Of a stretch of DNA of 64,000 nucleotides, positions 11,191-21,701 are shown piece after piece. Location: positions 7,874,001 through 7,938,000 of the forward strand of contig NC_072896.1 in NCBI RefSeq assembly GCF_027943255.1. The letters are read 5' to 3'. Both the position numbers and the translations under genes were made by a program. The stretch's first letter is position 1. Every line of letters begins with the position of its first letter. Source of the stretch: Anastrepha obliqua. Lineage: Eukaryota > Arthropoda > Insecta > Diptera > Tephritidae. Under the pieces are notes generated by a model, which made no database searches, had not been told where the DNA came from, and saw nothing but the letters and a program-made list of their open reading frames with translations.

Positions 11191-11764
11191 ATTGCTGCCA
11201 TCGGCTGATCGGTCGCGCGGCGGCTTGAGGGACCGCGCAAACTGAAGCAGCGTACAACTACGTCTCACTTTCTGCACTTTGAGTAGGACTGAAAAGCGCA
11301 TCAAGTTACAAAACTGTCAATATCTCGGGAATGGAGTAAAAGTACAAAATTCTAATTTCAGATTATTGAAGGTAAACGTTTTCCGCACAATTATTCGTAA
11401 GTCCGATTGTTTAACAGCGTGAAGAAAACATGAAAAAATGCAACTGATTACAAAAAGTTATTATTTATTTATCTATTTGTCACAATAAAAAGAGTTATTA
11501 ACACTTAAAAAATAGTACAGACAATACTTGACTGGTATGCAAAATTTCACGTCATTATCTATTGTAGTTTTGGAGTAATTAATTTTTCAATTTAATTTTG
11601 CTTAAAACTTTGATTGTTAATAACAATTGCTAAAATTGGAATTTGCGCGAAATATTTATAGAACAGCGTTAACATGACTTTGACTACACAACGAGACATC
11701 TTGCGCTCAAATCCGTGACTTAGTGAAATTTTCGAGGATCACTTGACATGGCTTTACTCAGTTA
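11191..11764. other. Unassigned sequence inside the Jockey relic
   Basis: About 570 bases separate the reverse-transcriptase core from the C-terminal part of the same LINE. They replace roughly the thumb region. I see no terminal repeats, target duplication or protein motif, so this may be an old insertion combined with a deletion. Confidence 0.4.
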
Positions 11765-12188
11765 CAGATTGGACAAAAACGACGCGAAATCAAGACTAGG
11801 TTTAAACAACTTCATTGGCTTTTGGGAAAAAATTCAACGCTCTCACTAGAAAATAAGATACTAATATACAAAGTAATTATAACACCAATATGGAAATATG
11901 GTTCAGAGCTTTGGGGAACTGCGAGCAGAACAAATATAAAAAATTATACAACAAACGCAAAATAAGATACTCCGTATAATATCAAAAGCAGAGTGGTATA
12001 TACTAAATGATAATATCCATCGAGAACTTAAAGTAAAAACAGTCCATGAAGAAATACGCAACAACAGCTTAAGGCACACAAACCGACTACTAGAACATTC
12101 TAACAGGGAAATTCGGCAACTTCCATTAAAAGAGGAAACCGAGACGAGGAGACTTAAGCGCAAACGACCAACTGACCTGCAGATGTAA
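11765..12188 (+). mobile_element. C-terminal part of the Jockey-type ORF2
   Basis: The plus strand reads FKQLHWLLGKNSTLSLENK and ILIYKVIITPIWKYGSELWG, then a frameshift, then ILRIISKAEWY and LKVKTVHEEI, ending in a stop near 12186. This is the usual Jockey-clade tail after the palm and thumb. It is in the same orientation as 10425-11190 and almost certainly the same insertion. Confidence 0.8.
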
Positions 12189-12469
12189 ATGGTGTCACAA
12201 TTTTATGAATATATTTATTAATTAAATAATTAAATTAATTAAATAACTATTTTTTGTTTTTTCTTAGATAAATGTATATTGTGGTATTGGCTTCTAAATA
12301 CTGTTGAAACCCAAAAAGAAAGAAAAATTGTAAATATTTTAAGTTGAAATAGAAACAATAATAAAGGGTTAAAAAAAAAAAATTTTTTTACTTGCATTAT
12401 TTCACGTTACACCTTCTTACCAGTGTGATAGACAATAGTCAATACTCAACATTGTTATTCTAATAAATA
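12189..12469. other. Short AT-rich spacer
   Basis: It probably includes the 3' UTR of the Jockey relic: an A-run near 12370 could mark its poly(A) end. No gene is seen. Confidence 0.4.
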
Positions 12470-13370
12470 AAGGGTGTTTTTTTAGAGGTTAGGTTTTCAA
12501 GTTGGCACTACTTTTTTCGTAGATGGTCTTTTTGACAGCTGTCACTTGATTTATGCTCAGTTTGGTTTGCCATTTCATAATGAATAGACTTACACCTGAA
12601 CAACGTTTGCAAATCGTGCAAATTTATTACGAAAATAATGGTTTTTGTTCAGCGATGAAGCTCACTTTTGGTTGAATGGGTATGTCAATAAGCAAAATTG
12701 TCGCATTTGGAGTGAACATAATCCACAAGCCATTGCTGAGACGCCGTTACATCCTCAAAAAGTCACTGTTTGGTGTGCTCTATGGGCAGAGGGAATCATT
12801 GGTCCATATTTCTTTAAAAATGAAGCCGGCCATAATGTTACAGTCAATGGAGAGCGCTATAGAGCCATGATTAATGACTTTTTCGTGCCTGAATTGGACG
12901 ATGTTGATGTGGACGACCTTTGGTTCCAACAAGACGGCGCTACATGCCATACAGCCAACGCAACAATCGATTTATTGAAGGAAACTTTTGGTGAGCGCAT
13001 TATCTCGCGCCGTGGACCTGTGACGTGGCCTCCAAGATCGTGCGATATAACACCGCTGGACTATTTCTTGTGGGGCTATGTGAAGTCGCTTGTCTACGCA
13101 GATAAGCCCGAGACGGTTGACGTCTTGGAAGAGAATATTCGGCGCGTTATTGCTGACATACGGCCCCAATTGCTGCAAAAAGTGGTCGAAAATTGGGCCT
13201 CTCGGCTGGAATTTATTCGAGCCAGCCGCGGCGGCCACTTGCTCGAAATCATTTTTAAAACATAATGGCAAACCCTTATCTTTATAATAAAGCTAAATTC
13301 TTGGCCATAACATTAAATTATATACGTTTTATTTCATCTTGAAAACCTAACCTCTAAAAAAAACACCCTT
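12470..13370 (+). mobile_element. DD41D mariner, internally deleted, clean ends
   Basis: Terminal inverted repeats of about 30-35 bp start AAGGGTGTTTTTTTAGAGG on both sides (right one with one or two extra T), and TA dinucleotides flank the element (12468-12469 and 13371-13372), as mariners require. The 901-bp length is well below the roughly 1.3 kb of a complete mariner. The missing part is the middle of the transposase gene. The near-match of the two ends suggests a fairly recent insertion. It lies beside, not inside, the Jockey relic. Confidence 0.9.
12580..13265 (+). pseudogene. DD41D mariner transposase with internal deletion
   Basis: The original start is at 12580 (MNRLTPEQRLQIVQIYYENN). 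At about 12640 a deletion joins this N-terminal piece, out of frame, to FLFSDEAHFW. That removes most of the DNA-binding helix-turn-helix region. From 12645 to the stop at 13263-13265 the catalytic domain is open for 206 codons. Visible residues are the first Asp (FSDEAHF), the second Asp (WFQQDGATCHTA) and the third Asp (PLDYFLWGYVKS), with 41 residues between the second and third. This DD41D spacing marks the rosa group of mariners. The catalytic triad is intact, but without the binding domain the product should not transpose itself. Confidence 0.85.
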
Positions 13371-13374
13371 TATG

Positions 13375-13733
13375 TATGATAAATAGGTGTGAATACACTC
13401 TTTCGCGGCAAACAGCAGGGGAATTAGCATCACAGATGTCGTACATTCGTTTTACTACAGCTTATTACATACATATCTTATGCGGTATTTTTAATGACAT
13501 TTTACATTTATTAATATTTTTACTATCACTTAATTCTCACAAGTTTTTACAAAAGATTCGATTTATTAAGCATATCTAACAAACAAAATTCTATACACAC
13601 ATTTTCATAAATGTTGCAAATATTGCACTGTTATATTAATTTAAGCGGCAGGCCATACTGATCATTAGGAAGCCCGGTAATTGTTAACAAAAATTAAAAC
13701 ATGCATTAAGAATTACAATAGTTAAGTAAAGTT
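13375..13733. other. 3' flank of gene 2
   Basis: AT-rich sequence between the mariner and the stop codon of the minus-strand gene. It presumably includes that gene's 3' UTR. No other feature is seen. Confidence 0.4.
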
Positions 13734-14316
13734 CTAAAATAGTACGGTCATACTGTGCAGTTCGCACACCTTTTCACGTTCGTTTAGTTTTTTCAAACGT
13801 TCGGCGCGTGCGACATAATCCGAAAAATCGCGTAAATATGTTTTTAAAATCTCGGAGTGTTCCTCGTGTGTGGATGCTTCTTTAAGAACGTTTCGTAAAA
13901 GTTGTGTGCCATGTTGAACGGTAAAATTTGAGAGCAATGTTAATTGGTTGAGCGAATAGAAAAGTAATTTATCACGATCACTCCGTTTATCGTAGTTGTT
14001 GTTAATGCTATTGTCATTGCTCTTTGCATTAGTTATAATTTTTTTAACCCCGTGTTCGCCGTGGAGAACTGCACATTTCGTCAATTTAGTAGTTAGACCC
14101 TGCTGATCTTTAGCATCTTCGGAAGTGCTGCGGACTTCATTCGGTTGTGATAAGGCGTTAATGAGCTATGCATACGTTTATATGTCCATATGTAAGACGA
14201 AATTGCAACATTGTATTCGCTGATTTTTTAAGTAAACTGGCGATAATTTGTCATACGCTAACCTTTGTGAGCACAAGCAAATAGCTGAGCAGCAACAATA
14301 TATTCCTGCTAAACAT
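13734..14316 (-). CDS. Small secreted protein of unknown function (two exons)
   Basis: Exon 1 is 14316-14263 and exon 2 is 14165-13734. The intron of 97 bases starts GTTAGC and ends GCATAG and is phase 0. The spliced protein has 161 residues. Exon 1 gives MFSRNILLLLSYLLVLTK, a good signal peptide that continues into exon 2 with LINALS. The mature part is polar, with an Asn/Asp/Lys-rich stretch near residues 70-85, then helix-prone sequence with leucines and a sequon (NFT), and two cysteines (KCAV, KVCEL) that could form one disulfide. I do not recognise the family. Exon plan, strand and size class resemble the gene at 2736-4094, so an anciently duplicated pair is possible, but I see no convincing residue-level similarity. 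Confidence 0.75.
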
Positions 14317-14365
14317 TGTGCGCCTATCTAAGTACTTAGTCAATTTTATTTGTTTAAATGCTATA

Positions 14366-14372
14366 TTATATA
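14366..14372 (-). promoter_or_regulatory. Possible TATA element of gene 2
   Basis: TATATAA on the minus strand, 50-56 bases before the ATG at 14316. The surroundings are AT-rich, so a chance match is possible. I see no clear initiator. Confidence 0.3.
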
Positions 14373-14767
14373 TTTTGTTTGTTTTGTAAACAACCTTCTG
14401 AATTTCAACGCGGCTCAATTCGTACTAGATTAGCGCCTAGTCATTTTCAAATACAGAAATCAATTTATTATCGGCTAAGCTGTGCAAAAAAATACTCTAG
14501 ACTGTGCAGACAATATTCACATTCAAAAAGCGCGAAAAATACTAATAATAAAAAATATGTATGTGTGTATGAAAAGTATGTTAAATGAAAAAGTTCAAAG
14601 CGGTCAAGTTCCAATCTGAGTTACTTAAATTTTATCCGTTGAGATTCTGTGATGATTGCGCTGATATCTGCGAAAAATGTTTACAATTCTAGTGCTATGG
14701 CACTGATTTAGAAGAAAAAAAACATGTTTTTAACATTAAAGAAAAAAATATATAAATACATATACAG

Positions 14768-15715
14768 TTCACTCTCGCCTAACGGTCACCTCTCTCAAGC
14801 GGGCACATCTCATAAGCGAACACATCTCCCTTTTCAGACCAATTCAGCAGACTAGAGCGGAGTGCCATACCATAACAGGATACGAACACGTTTTCCCCAC
14901 CAAAGCCGTTCCAGTTTCCCCATAAGCGGAAAACTTACTATTACTTTGGTTTATTCATAAAATCACTTTATTAAATGTTATTGAAAACTAACATAAATTT
15001 AGGCTCTTTATTAGAAAGCATTTCATATAAATTAAATACATGACGTCAATTATACACGAAAGCTGACTGTGATTGCGGCATCATTTCACGAATTGTTGAA
15101 ACGACTTGTTTATTCCACACACCTGCGAGCAAGGGAGCCCACAGACGGGGAAAAATTGTTTCAGGAAAGCTATCCCCCCAATAGCGAAACGGTTGGGGCG
15201 CAGAGGATATAGCTTCCCCTATCAGCAGTTGCTCAATTAACCAATGTTATTAATCTAGTTGAGATCCATATGTAAGTCGAAAATATCAATTGTTTCTCAG
15301 GAATCGCTGGTCAACTCTTGTGAAGCTAAACTAAAACATGAGATGTATAAAGAAGTTTGTAGGCCAAAGGCTAAAATAAAACTGAAAACATTTTACTGAT
15401 ATCCTAGCGACATCAAATGCACCCCCAAGATATTGGAATTAAAGAAAAAACTTGCCCAGCTAAAATATCTGACTTTTTTAACTCTATTTGAAACCTTGCA
15501 TAACAAAATATGTATGTTTTTAACATATCTCGTATTTCTCTATATTATTTAAAATTCTGTTTAATTTGGCAAATATTTATGTACATCGTATGTTTTGGAA
15601 ATAAAACTGAAGATCTGTAAAAAATGATTATTAACTTTTTTTTACTTTTATCTTAAACCCCTCACATAAGCGGACAAATTTTTCTGGTCGCCGATTGGTG
15701 GCTGATTTTGGAGTT
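14768..15715. mobile_element. Possible pogo/Tigger-like relic
   Basis: Both ends carry repeats of the form CTC(A)TAAGCGG(A)CA: near 14795, 14810 and 14922 on the left, and near 15661-15677 on the right. Repeated motifs of this type near the ends are typical of pogo-superfamily elements. No convincing transposase frame and no flanking TA pair were resolved, so the boundaries and the class are tentative. Confidence 0.35.
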
Positions 15716-16740
15716 ATGATTACCAACCTTTTTGAAGCAGAAGTAGGGGATATGGTCTTGGGCGATTTTTAGTTTCAGCAGGATAAATTCTAGTGTAGCG
15801 GGCCACTCCACACAGTCCATTAAAAATGGTTCTTTTACGAGTAAACTTTAAAATCATATTAAACAACATGGCGAAATTGGGAAGAGGAGCCCGCTTATGT
15901 AACTTAAGCGCTGAAAATCATAGTCATAAAAACTCTGGAAAACTTCAAGATATGCGGTGGTATATTCCATTCAATTTAAATATAAAAAAATCGAAGTTTG
16001 GAGTTGCTTAAAAATTGTGTTGACTTTTGACAATTTCTACCATATAAACAGTTTTTGTTGTTGTTGTTTATATGAATGAAAATGCTCAACTCCTCTGAGG
16101 AAAAAAATTGTGAAATATCAACGAGAACTTTGAGCTACCTGAAAATTACACTTTGTTGTGCTATTTTGGCTATAATGGATGTATTTTTTTTTTTTTTTTT
16201 AATTTTTGTGAATTTCGTACAAAGTTTAGAGCTTTGATTGATTTTTGCACTATAGCTTTATTGAAAAAAAAAATTAAATGCAAAAAAAAGAGTTAAAACA
16301 TGGTTATTCATCCTGCTTCAATTATATGTAACACAGGTGTGTGTCCGTCCGTCCTCTAAAATTAACATTATATACATCCAAAGATTTTATTTTATGTACT
16401 ATTAACACATTTATTTTTATGAATCATTAACTTAAAGTTTTGGCTATAAAACTGCATTTCCAATTTTTTTATATTCTAATTAAAAAATGTGAAATTTTGG
16501 CAAAAATTTGTTAATTTTTTTTTCTAAAGTTTTAAGGGGTTACATACGTCCAGTAGCGTCAAAAATACGCTAAAAGAAAAACTGTTTTTAGAAAGGATAA
16601 CAATAGAAATACATATAAAAAATTTTCTACATGGGTTATTAGTACTTAAGCTTTATAAAAACATTTGTTTTAATTTTTCTTTACAAAAATTACTACATAA
16701 AAAATCAAGTGACCCAAAGTAAAATAAAAAAAAATAAATA
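15716..16740. other. Spacer with T tracts
   Basis: AT-rich DNA with a GTT tract near 16053, a T run near 16181-16200, and an isolated TTAAGGGGTTACATACGT near 16532 that resembles one end of a TTAA-type MITE. No gene is recognised. Confidence 0.4.
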
Positions 16741-17057
16741 ATTGGCGCGTACACTTCTGTTAGGTGTTTGGCCGAGCTCCTCCTCCTATTTGTGGTGTGC
16801 GTCTTGATGTTGTTCCACAAATGGAGGGACCTACAGTTTCAAGCCGACTCCGAACGGCAGATATTTTAATGAGGAGCTTTTTCATGGCAGAAATACACTT
16901 GGAGGTTTGCCATTGCCTGCCGAGGGGCGACCGCTACTAGAAAAATGTTTTTTTTTTTTTTTTTATTAATTGTGCTTTCACCGAGATTCGAACCAACGAC
17001 CTCTCTGTGAATTCCGAATGGTAATCACGCACCAACCCATTCGGCTACGGCGGCCGC
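16741..17057 (-). mobile_element. tRNA-derived SINE, full length
   Basis: Complete copy in minus orientation. The 3' end lies at 16741 beside an A/T-rich tail, and the tRNA-like head lies at about 17057-16975 with both box A and box B. An expanded T run near 16947-16964 (A run in the element) separates the head from the body. Confidence 0.9.
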
Positions 17058-17350
17058 CCAAAGTACAACGGTTAAATGTTGGTGGATCTGTAAAAAGTAA
17101 AAAAATTCTTGAAAAATAAAGTTGTAATTATAGTCTGTGATGCCGGATTTTTTAATTTCGCAAAATTTAGCAATTTACGGCCTTTAAAAAAAAATTATGC
17201 GTTTTAAGACAAAAATGTCACACTTTATTTATGTTTATAAAATTTTTTATTAAAAATATCTAAAATCTGGCTCGACAGACTATAGAGGAAACACTTTCGA
17301 ATATTTAAAAAAAACACCAGCAATATTTTTTGCTTAACTATATTTTAATG

Positions 17351-17585
17351 GCGGCCGCCGTGGCCGAATGGGTTGGTGCTTGACTACCATTCGGAATTCA
17401 GAGAGAGAACGTTGGTTCGAATCTCGGTGAAAGGTCAAAAAAAAAAAAATAAGAAAAAGTTTTTTCTAATAGCGGTCGCCCCTAGGCAGGCAATGGCAAA
17501 CCTCCGAGTGTATTTCTGCCATGAAAAAGCTCCTCATAAAAAACCAACAAAGAGGAGGAGGAGCTCGGCCAAACACCCAAAAGGT
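17351..17585 (+). mobile_element. tRNA-derived SINE, internal deletion
   Basis: Plus-orientation copy. The head at 17351-17436 has box A (GGCCGAATGGGTTGG) and box B (GGTTCGAATCTCGG). The body is normal to CATGAAAAAGCTCCTCATAA, then about 70 bases are missing before the final AGGAGGAGGAGCTCGGCC. With the copy at 16741-17057 it forms a head-to-head pair with a spacer of about 290 bases. Confidence 0.88.
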
Positions 17586-18520
17586 AGTTGTTCATTATTC
17601 CAATTTTTATTTATTTTTCAAACCAAGTTCGACAAAAGTTGTGTTGTAATTCGATTATGTGTGGAACATATCTCCAATCACTTTGCTCTAAAAAGCGTTC
17701 ACTTAGTTATGTATGTATAGGAAATATGTAAAACAAATTAATAACTTTTATTTATATCATTTCTTTTTTATTTTTCGGTTTGTGGTTTAATCTAATTGAT
17801 GTAAAACAAAATGTTCCAGAGTCGTTCCGAGCAGATGAAACGAAAAAAAGAATACTGCACGCAATCGCCCGTAGAGTAAGTTGATGCAACCCTGAAGCAT
17901 GTGTTTATTGATTTTTTGTTGGTTATTCGTTATATTCGTGTCAGATTCGACGAGTACACCAGTGACACTCGCTACATAAAAGTTGGCATATTCCGCGAAT
18001 ATTTCTTCACAATCACATCGAGTGAAAAAGTGGGTTTATTTTTAAAAGGTTAATTAGTATTAATTTATTGACAATAAAGAACAAATCTTCATAAAGCTGT
18101 AATTTATAAAAATTAACTATTCCACTTGTCCAGCGGTCCACTTGCTAACGTTTGCGGGTTGAAGCAAAATTTGTATGACTTTTGGTTGTGTAATCTTCGA
18201 TGCCGTCATGCTAATATGGGTTTCAATTATTAATTAAAATTAAAGCAATTATTAAAAGCAATATAGTATGAAATTTGATTTATTCAAACATTGTGCCGAT
18301 AGCAAAAAGCAACTTTTCCCATCCTTCGAATATTTTCTATTCATTGTGTTTGAAAATAATTGAGGTGGCACCCAACAGCCAAAAGTTACATAACCTCTGC
18401 GCAATCATAAAATCGCTTTAGTGATTTTTCAGCCGCAAGCTCCCTGCCCCTTTTTAACTTAGTTTTAAAATAAAAACGTCCCTTATTTCAAAACCAATTA
18501 ATTTTTGTTTTTACTTCTAG
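17586..18520 (+). promoter_or_regulatory. COX4 upstream region and 5' UTR intron
   Basis: The coding exon of COX4 is preceded by an acceptor (TTTTTACTTCTAG, ending at 18520) and 12 untranslated bases, so at least one non-coding 5' exon lies upstream. The less AT-rich segment around 17930-18050 is the likeliest place. Possible donors are near 18029 and 18048. I cannot fix the transcription start or choose a donor from sequence alone. Confidence 0.4.
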
Positions 18521-18532
18521 GCAGCATAGAAA

Positions 18533-19139
18533 ATGGCACTCCGTGGTATGAGCCTACCCATGCAGCGTCAGCTGTTCCAGCAGTTGATCAAAAATATGCA
18601 AAGTGGCAGCGTTGCCTCCATTCACACATTGGATAAAATTGGTAACCGGGAAATTGTCGGATACGGCTGGAACGGTACCGCTTCCTATGCCGATCGTACA
18701 GATTTTCCAATGCCCGCTATTCGCTTCCGTGAGCCAACCAACGAAATTAAGGCACTGCGTGAAAAGGAGAAGCAAGATTGGAAGAAATTGAGCCATGAAG
18801 AAATTAAGGCTCTCTATCGTGCTAGCTTCTGTCAAACCTTCGCAGAAATCAAAGCTCCAACTGGTGAATGGAAAAAGCACTTAGGTGTTGGTCTCATTTT
18901 CACCGGCCTGGCCATATGGATCGCCATTTTCATGAACTTGTTCGGTAAATATAAAAGAAACAAAATCTATATGAAGTATACACTTACCACAAGATTTTAT
19001 TTTAGTTTACGATGAGCTGCCAATTACCTTCGATGATGAGCATAAAAAGGCACAATTGAAACGTATGATTGACTTGGAAGTCAATCCAGTCACTGGTCTG
19101 ACCTCCAAATGGGATTACGAAAACAACAAATGGAAATAA
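18533..19139 (+). CDS. COX4: Cytochrome c oxidase subunit 4 (nuclear-encoded)
   Basis: Coding exons 18533-18944 and 19006-19139 flank a 61-base intron (GTAAAT...TTTTAG) that splits the Val codon after NLF. The spliced protein has 181 residues, the normal length for insect COX4. An N-terminal presequence targets mitochondria (MALRGMSLPMQRQLFQQLIK, basic and free of acidic residues). The matrix part has the family pattern REPTNEIKALREKEKQDWKK and LSHEEIKALYRASFCQTFAE. One transmembrane helix spans about residues 117-138 (HLGVGLIFTGLAIWIAIFMN), and the C-terminus reads ...MIDLEVNPVTGLTSKWDYE.... It is a structural subunit of respiratory complex IV in the inner membrane and takes part in assembly and regulation by ATP/ADP (family knowledge). 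The gene is intact and converges on sick. Confidence 0.97.
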
Positions 19140-19398
19140 ATCAAATGAGATTTTTCCCCTGTTTCGTGCTGCTTCTGCACCTACTTAATAAGTCTAAAGC
19201 AATTACACTCTACAAAATACAACATCAATGTAAACCCAATTATGCAGGAAAAATTATTGTAAAAATAATCATTTAAGCTTTATAGTTGAATGCAGTACAT
19301 TTAAAATAATAGTGTAAACATTAAAAACCTGTGAAGAAAATAACTGTTAAATTGGAGTTTTAGTAAAATTCTAAACTTAAAATGTGACAACACAATTA
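19140..19398 (+). other. COX4 3' UTR and flank
   Basis: Sequence after the COX4 stop. ATTAAA variants of the polyadenylation signal occur near 19318 and 19397. No canonical AATAAA was seen in this interval, so the transcript end is unresolved. Confidence 0.4.
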
Positions 19399-19701
19399 TT
19401 AAAGAGCGAGTATTATTTGAATACATACATACTTAATTTTAATGAATTTCCATATAATAGTTTCGCAAAACCAAGACTGGTAAATTGGTGAATACTGTGC
19501 ATGTGCCCCAAAACACAAACCTACATTCCTGCGTGCCAGACTGGCAATTCTTTCATAATAGCACATTCGCTTGAATTGAGGGGATTTCCGCCATCGGTTT
19601 GTCACTGAATAAACTAATGCGAGAATTAACGCTAATTGCGATAAATGGTAGAGATAAAATACTACCACAAACAAACGCGTTCCTGTTGGAGGAATTACCA
19701 T
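19399..19701 (-). CDS. Hydrophobic open frame, uncertain gene
   Basis: An ATG-initiated frame of 100 codons on the minus strand. It contains one strong membrane-like stretch (RLFVVVFYLYHLSQLALILA), followed by a basic segment and aromatic-rich sequence. I do not recognise it. The frame is open over its whole length and composition is less AT-biased than the flanks, which argues mildly for coding. No splice partners or homology signature were found. It may be an exon or relic of a membrane-protein gene, or chance. Confidence 0.25.
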   Translation of the reverse strand: MVIPPTGTRLFVVVFYLYHLSQLALILALVYSVTNRWRKSPQFKRMCYYERIASLARRNVGLCFGAHAQYSPIYQSWFCETIIWKFIKIKYVCIQIILAL

Positions 19702-20513
19702 TCAAAGTTAACATACAAATTATATTTTCGGCTTCAATAAAATGAACAGCGGGAGTCCTTGCGGTAAAGTGCATGGATTTCCTATCTACGTAAAATTAAT
19801 TGTTTTTCTTAGTGCGAACAGTTTCGTAAGATATGAAAACGGTTTTTGTTGCTGTTTTATAAAGTGCTTTTTATAAATAAAATATAGCGAATAAAAGCTT
19901 GTCAAATTGAATAGATGAATTATTAGAAGATTCAGGATGAGGAAGAATTCTAAGGCTACTTAAGTTCTGACATGACGGGGTTGTTGATGATAAACTCGAT
20001 GAAATCAATGGGTAAAATACTAGCCTGGAGGATGAAGGTGCAGGTTCTCCTGATATTGAAATAATAGCTATTTGGCACAATTATACAAAGCCAATACCAT
20101 CGTCTCCATTCAACCTTAGTACATATCCACTGATATTTCAAAATTCAACAGAATATCCCGTACTTATGTTCCCAAAACTAAATAAACTCTTTTAAAATGC
20201 GGAATACAGTAATTTTGCACATTTGTTCGACACAGCTTAGAAAATTATACTGTGAAGTTACGCATTTACTTTTTATATGAGAAATATGAGCCATATGAGA
20301 CTCCCTGTACGGTGGAGAAATATCTAACGCCAAAATATATGCAACGTGAAATCAACTACCCGTTAAGCTGTACAATAATTAAACCCAGCAGAAGAATTGG
20401 TTGCAATATAAGCAGATGTTAGTAATAAGCAGAGAATTTCTGATGTTCTAGGATAGTTTCGCAAATCGTAGCTGATTTGTGTAAAAAAGTGCCAAATGTA
20501 AGAGAATCCCTAA
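19702..20513. other. Unassigned spacer
   Basis: Short frames on both strands, none with a motif I recognise. No repeat match inside the window. Confidence 0.35.
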
Positions 20514-20655
20514 GCTGTTGTTGTTGTTGTAGCAGCATAAACATTCCCCATACTTACATACGGAGTATGCTGCTGGAGTGACAGTCCTTGGCCGGATATA
20601 TAATATATCCGGGTCGTTTCGGTGACGTAGAACCGACTGTCGTGGAAACGTATCC
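20514..20655 (+). mobile_element. GTT-anchored short repeat
   Basis: Another copy of the 1671-1815 family: a GTTGTTGTTGTTGTAGCAGC start, the CATTCCCC... block, GGAGTGACAGTCCTTGGCCGG, then a second perfect palindrome around 20592-20611 (CCGGATATATAATATATCCGG) and the ending ACCGACTGTCGTGG. Confidence 0.72.
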
Positions 20656-20980
20656 CTTTATATATTTTCCCCTTTATCCCTTTATATACTTTGAACATAA
20701 ACAAACTATTAAGGAAGTTATTTCCAAATACAAAAAAAAAAATCAAATCAACAAAAACAAATTTCAAAACAAAATCCCTAGCGGCTTACCACATGCCTTT
20801 GGACACAATTAACAAAATAATATTACATACATTTTCAGTTTTATGAGTGTTGTAAAGTTTGGATAAAATTACCCATCAGCTTTTTCATAAGTAATTCTTC
20901 GTGTAAATTATGGAGTACTCTTCCAACTGAGATGGCTGTGGTATGAACGCTTAGTCAAACGGTATACAGACAGGCATTAA

Positions 20981-21697
20981 GGGGGGACCCTCATTTATCG
21001 GGTCAAAAAAATCGATTTTTTGGAAATAATTTTAATCTATTCTACAACTATTTAAGAATATACTTTCAAAATTTCAAGTCGATATCTGTATTTTTGAAGG
21101 AGTGACAAAATTTTTAACAGGACGCGACGGGTGGCCTGATCGCCTGTATCCAAAACTTTAAACGCGTTTTTCTCGAAACATCATTTTTCGATTTTGTGTA
21201 CACAATTGAGAACGCTGTATTGAACCAATCAGGCTTTACAATAGCTCATTTTAAAGATAATTAAATTGTTTTCAATGTGACATTAAGTGTTTTTAAAAAA
21301 AAAAAAGATTTTCATATTTTTTTGTAATTTTAAAGTCAATTTTTATGCATGAAAAATCACTTTTAACATAAAACTGGGTAAAAAATATCAATTTCGACAT
21401 TTTTTAATCAAAATGTCACATCGAAGGTATTATCCTAAAGTTTTAAAAAAAATTTGGTTTTTTTATTTCAGAAAAAAATTCAGAGCGCTAGAATGTACAC
21501 AGATAGAATGAGGTGCCATGGACGAGGTGTATATTTCCATACTTAAAATGTTTTTTTTCTTCTCCGAAAATTTTTCTAGACAGTCAAGACATTTATTAAA
21601 GTACTTTATGAATTACAAAACGTTTGAAGTTATTTTACCTGAGAAAAAAATTCCCAAAAATGATGCATTTTTCGACCGTCTAAATGAGGGTCCCCCC
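20981..21697. mobile_element. TTAA-flanked MITE, piggyBac-like
   Basis: Both outer flanks are TTAA (20977-20980 and 21698-21701). The ends are inverted repeats that begin GGGGGGACCCTCATTTA on the left and, reversed, the same on the right. The 717-bp interior has no coding frame; it is AT-rich with repeated poly-T and poly-A motifs. Insertion at TTAA with its duplication is the signature of the piggyBac superfamily. No transposase source is present in this window. Confidence 0.75.
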
Positions 21698-21701
21698 TTA
21701 A

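Noticed and set aside
12645..13265. Functional transposase gene
   Set aside because: The 206-codon frame is open and has the catalytic triad, but the N-terminal DNA-binding part is deleted and out of frame, so I list it as a pseudogene.
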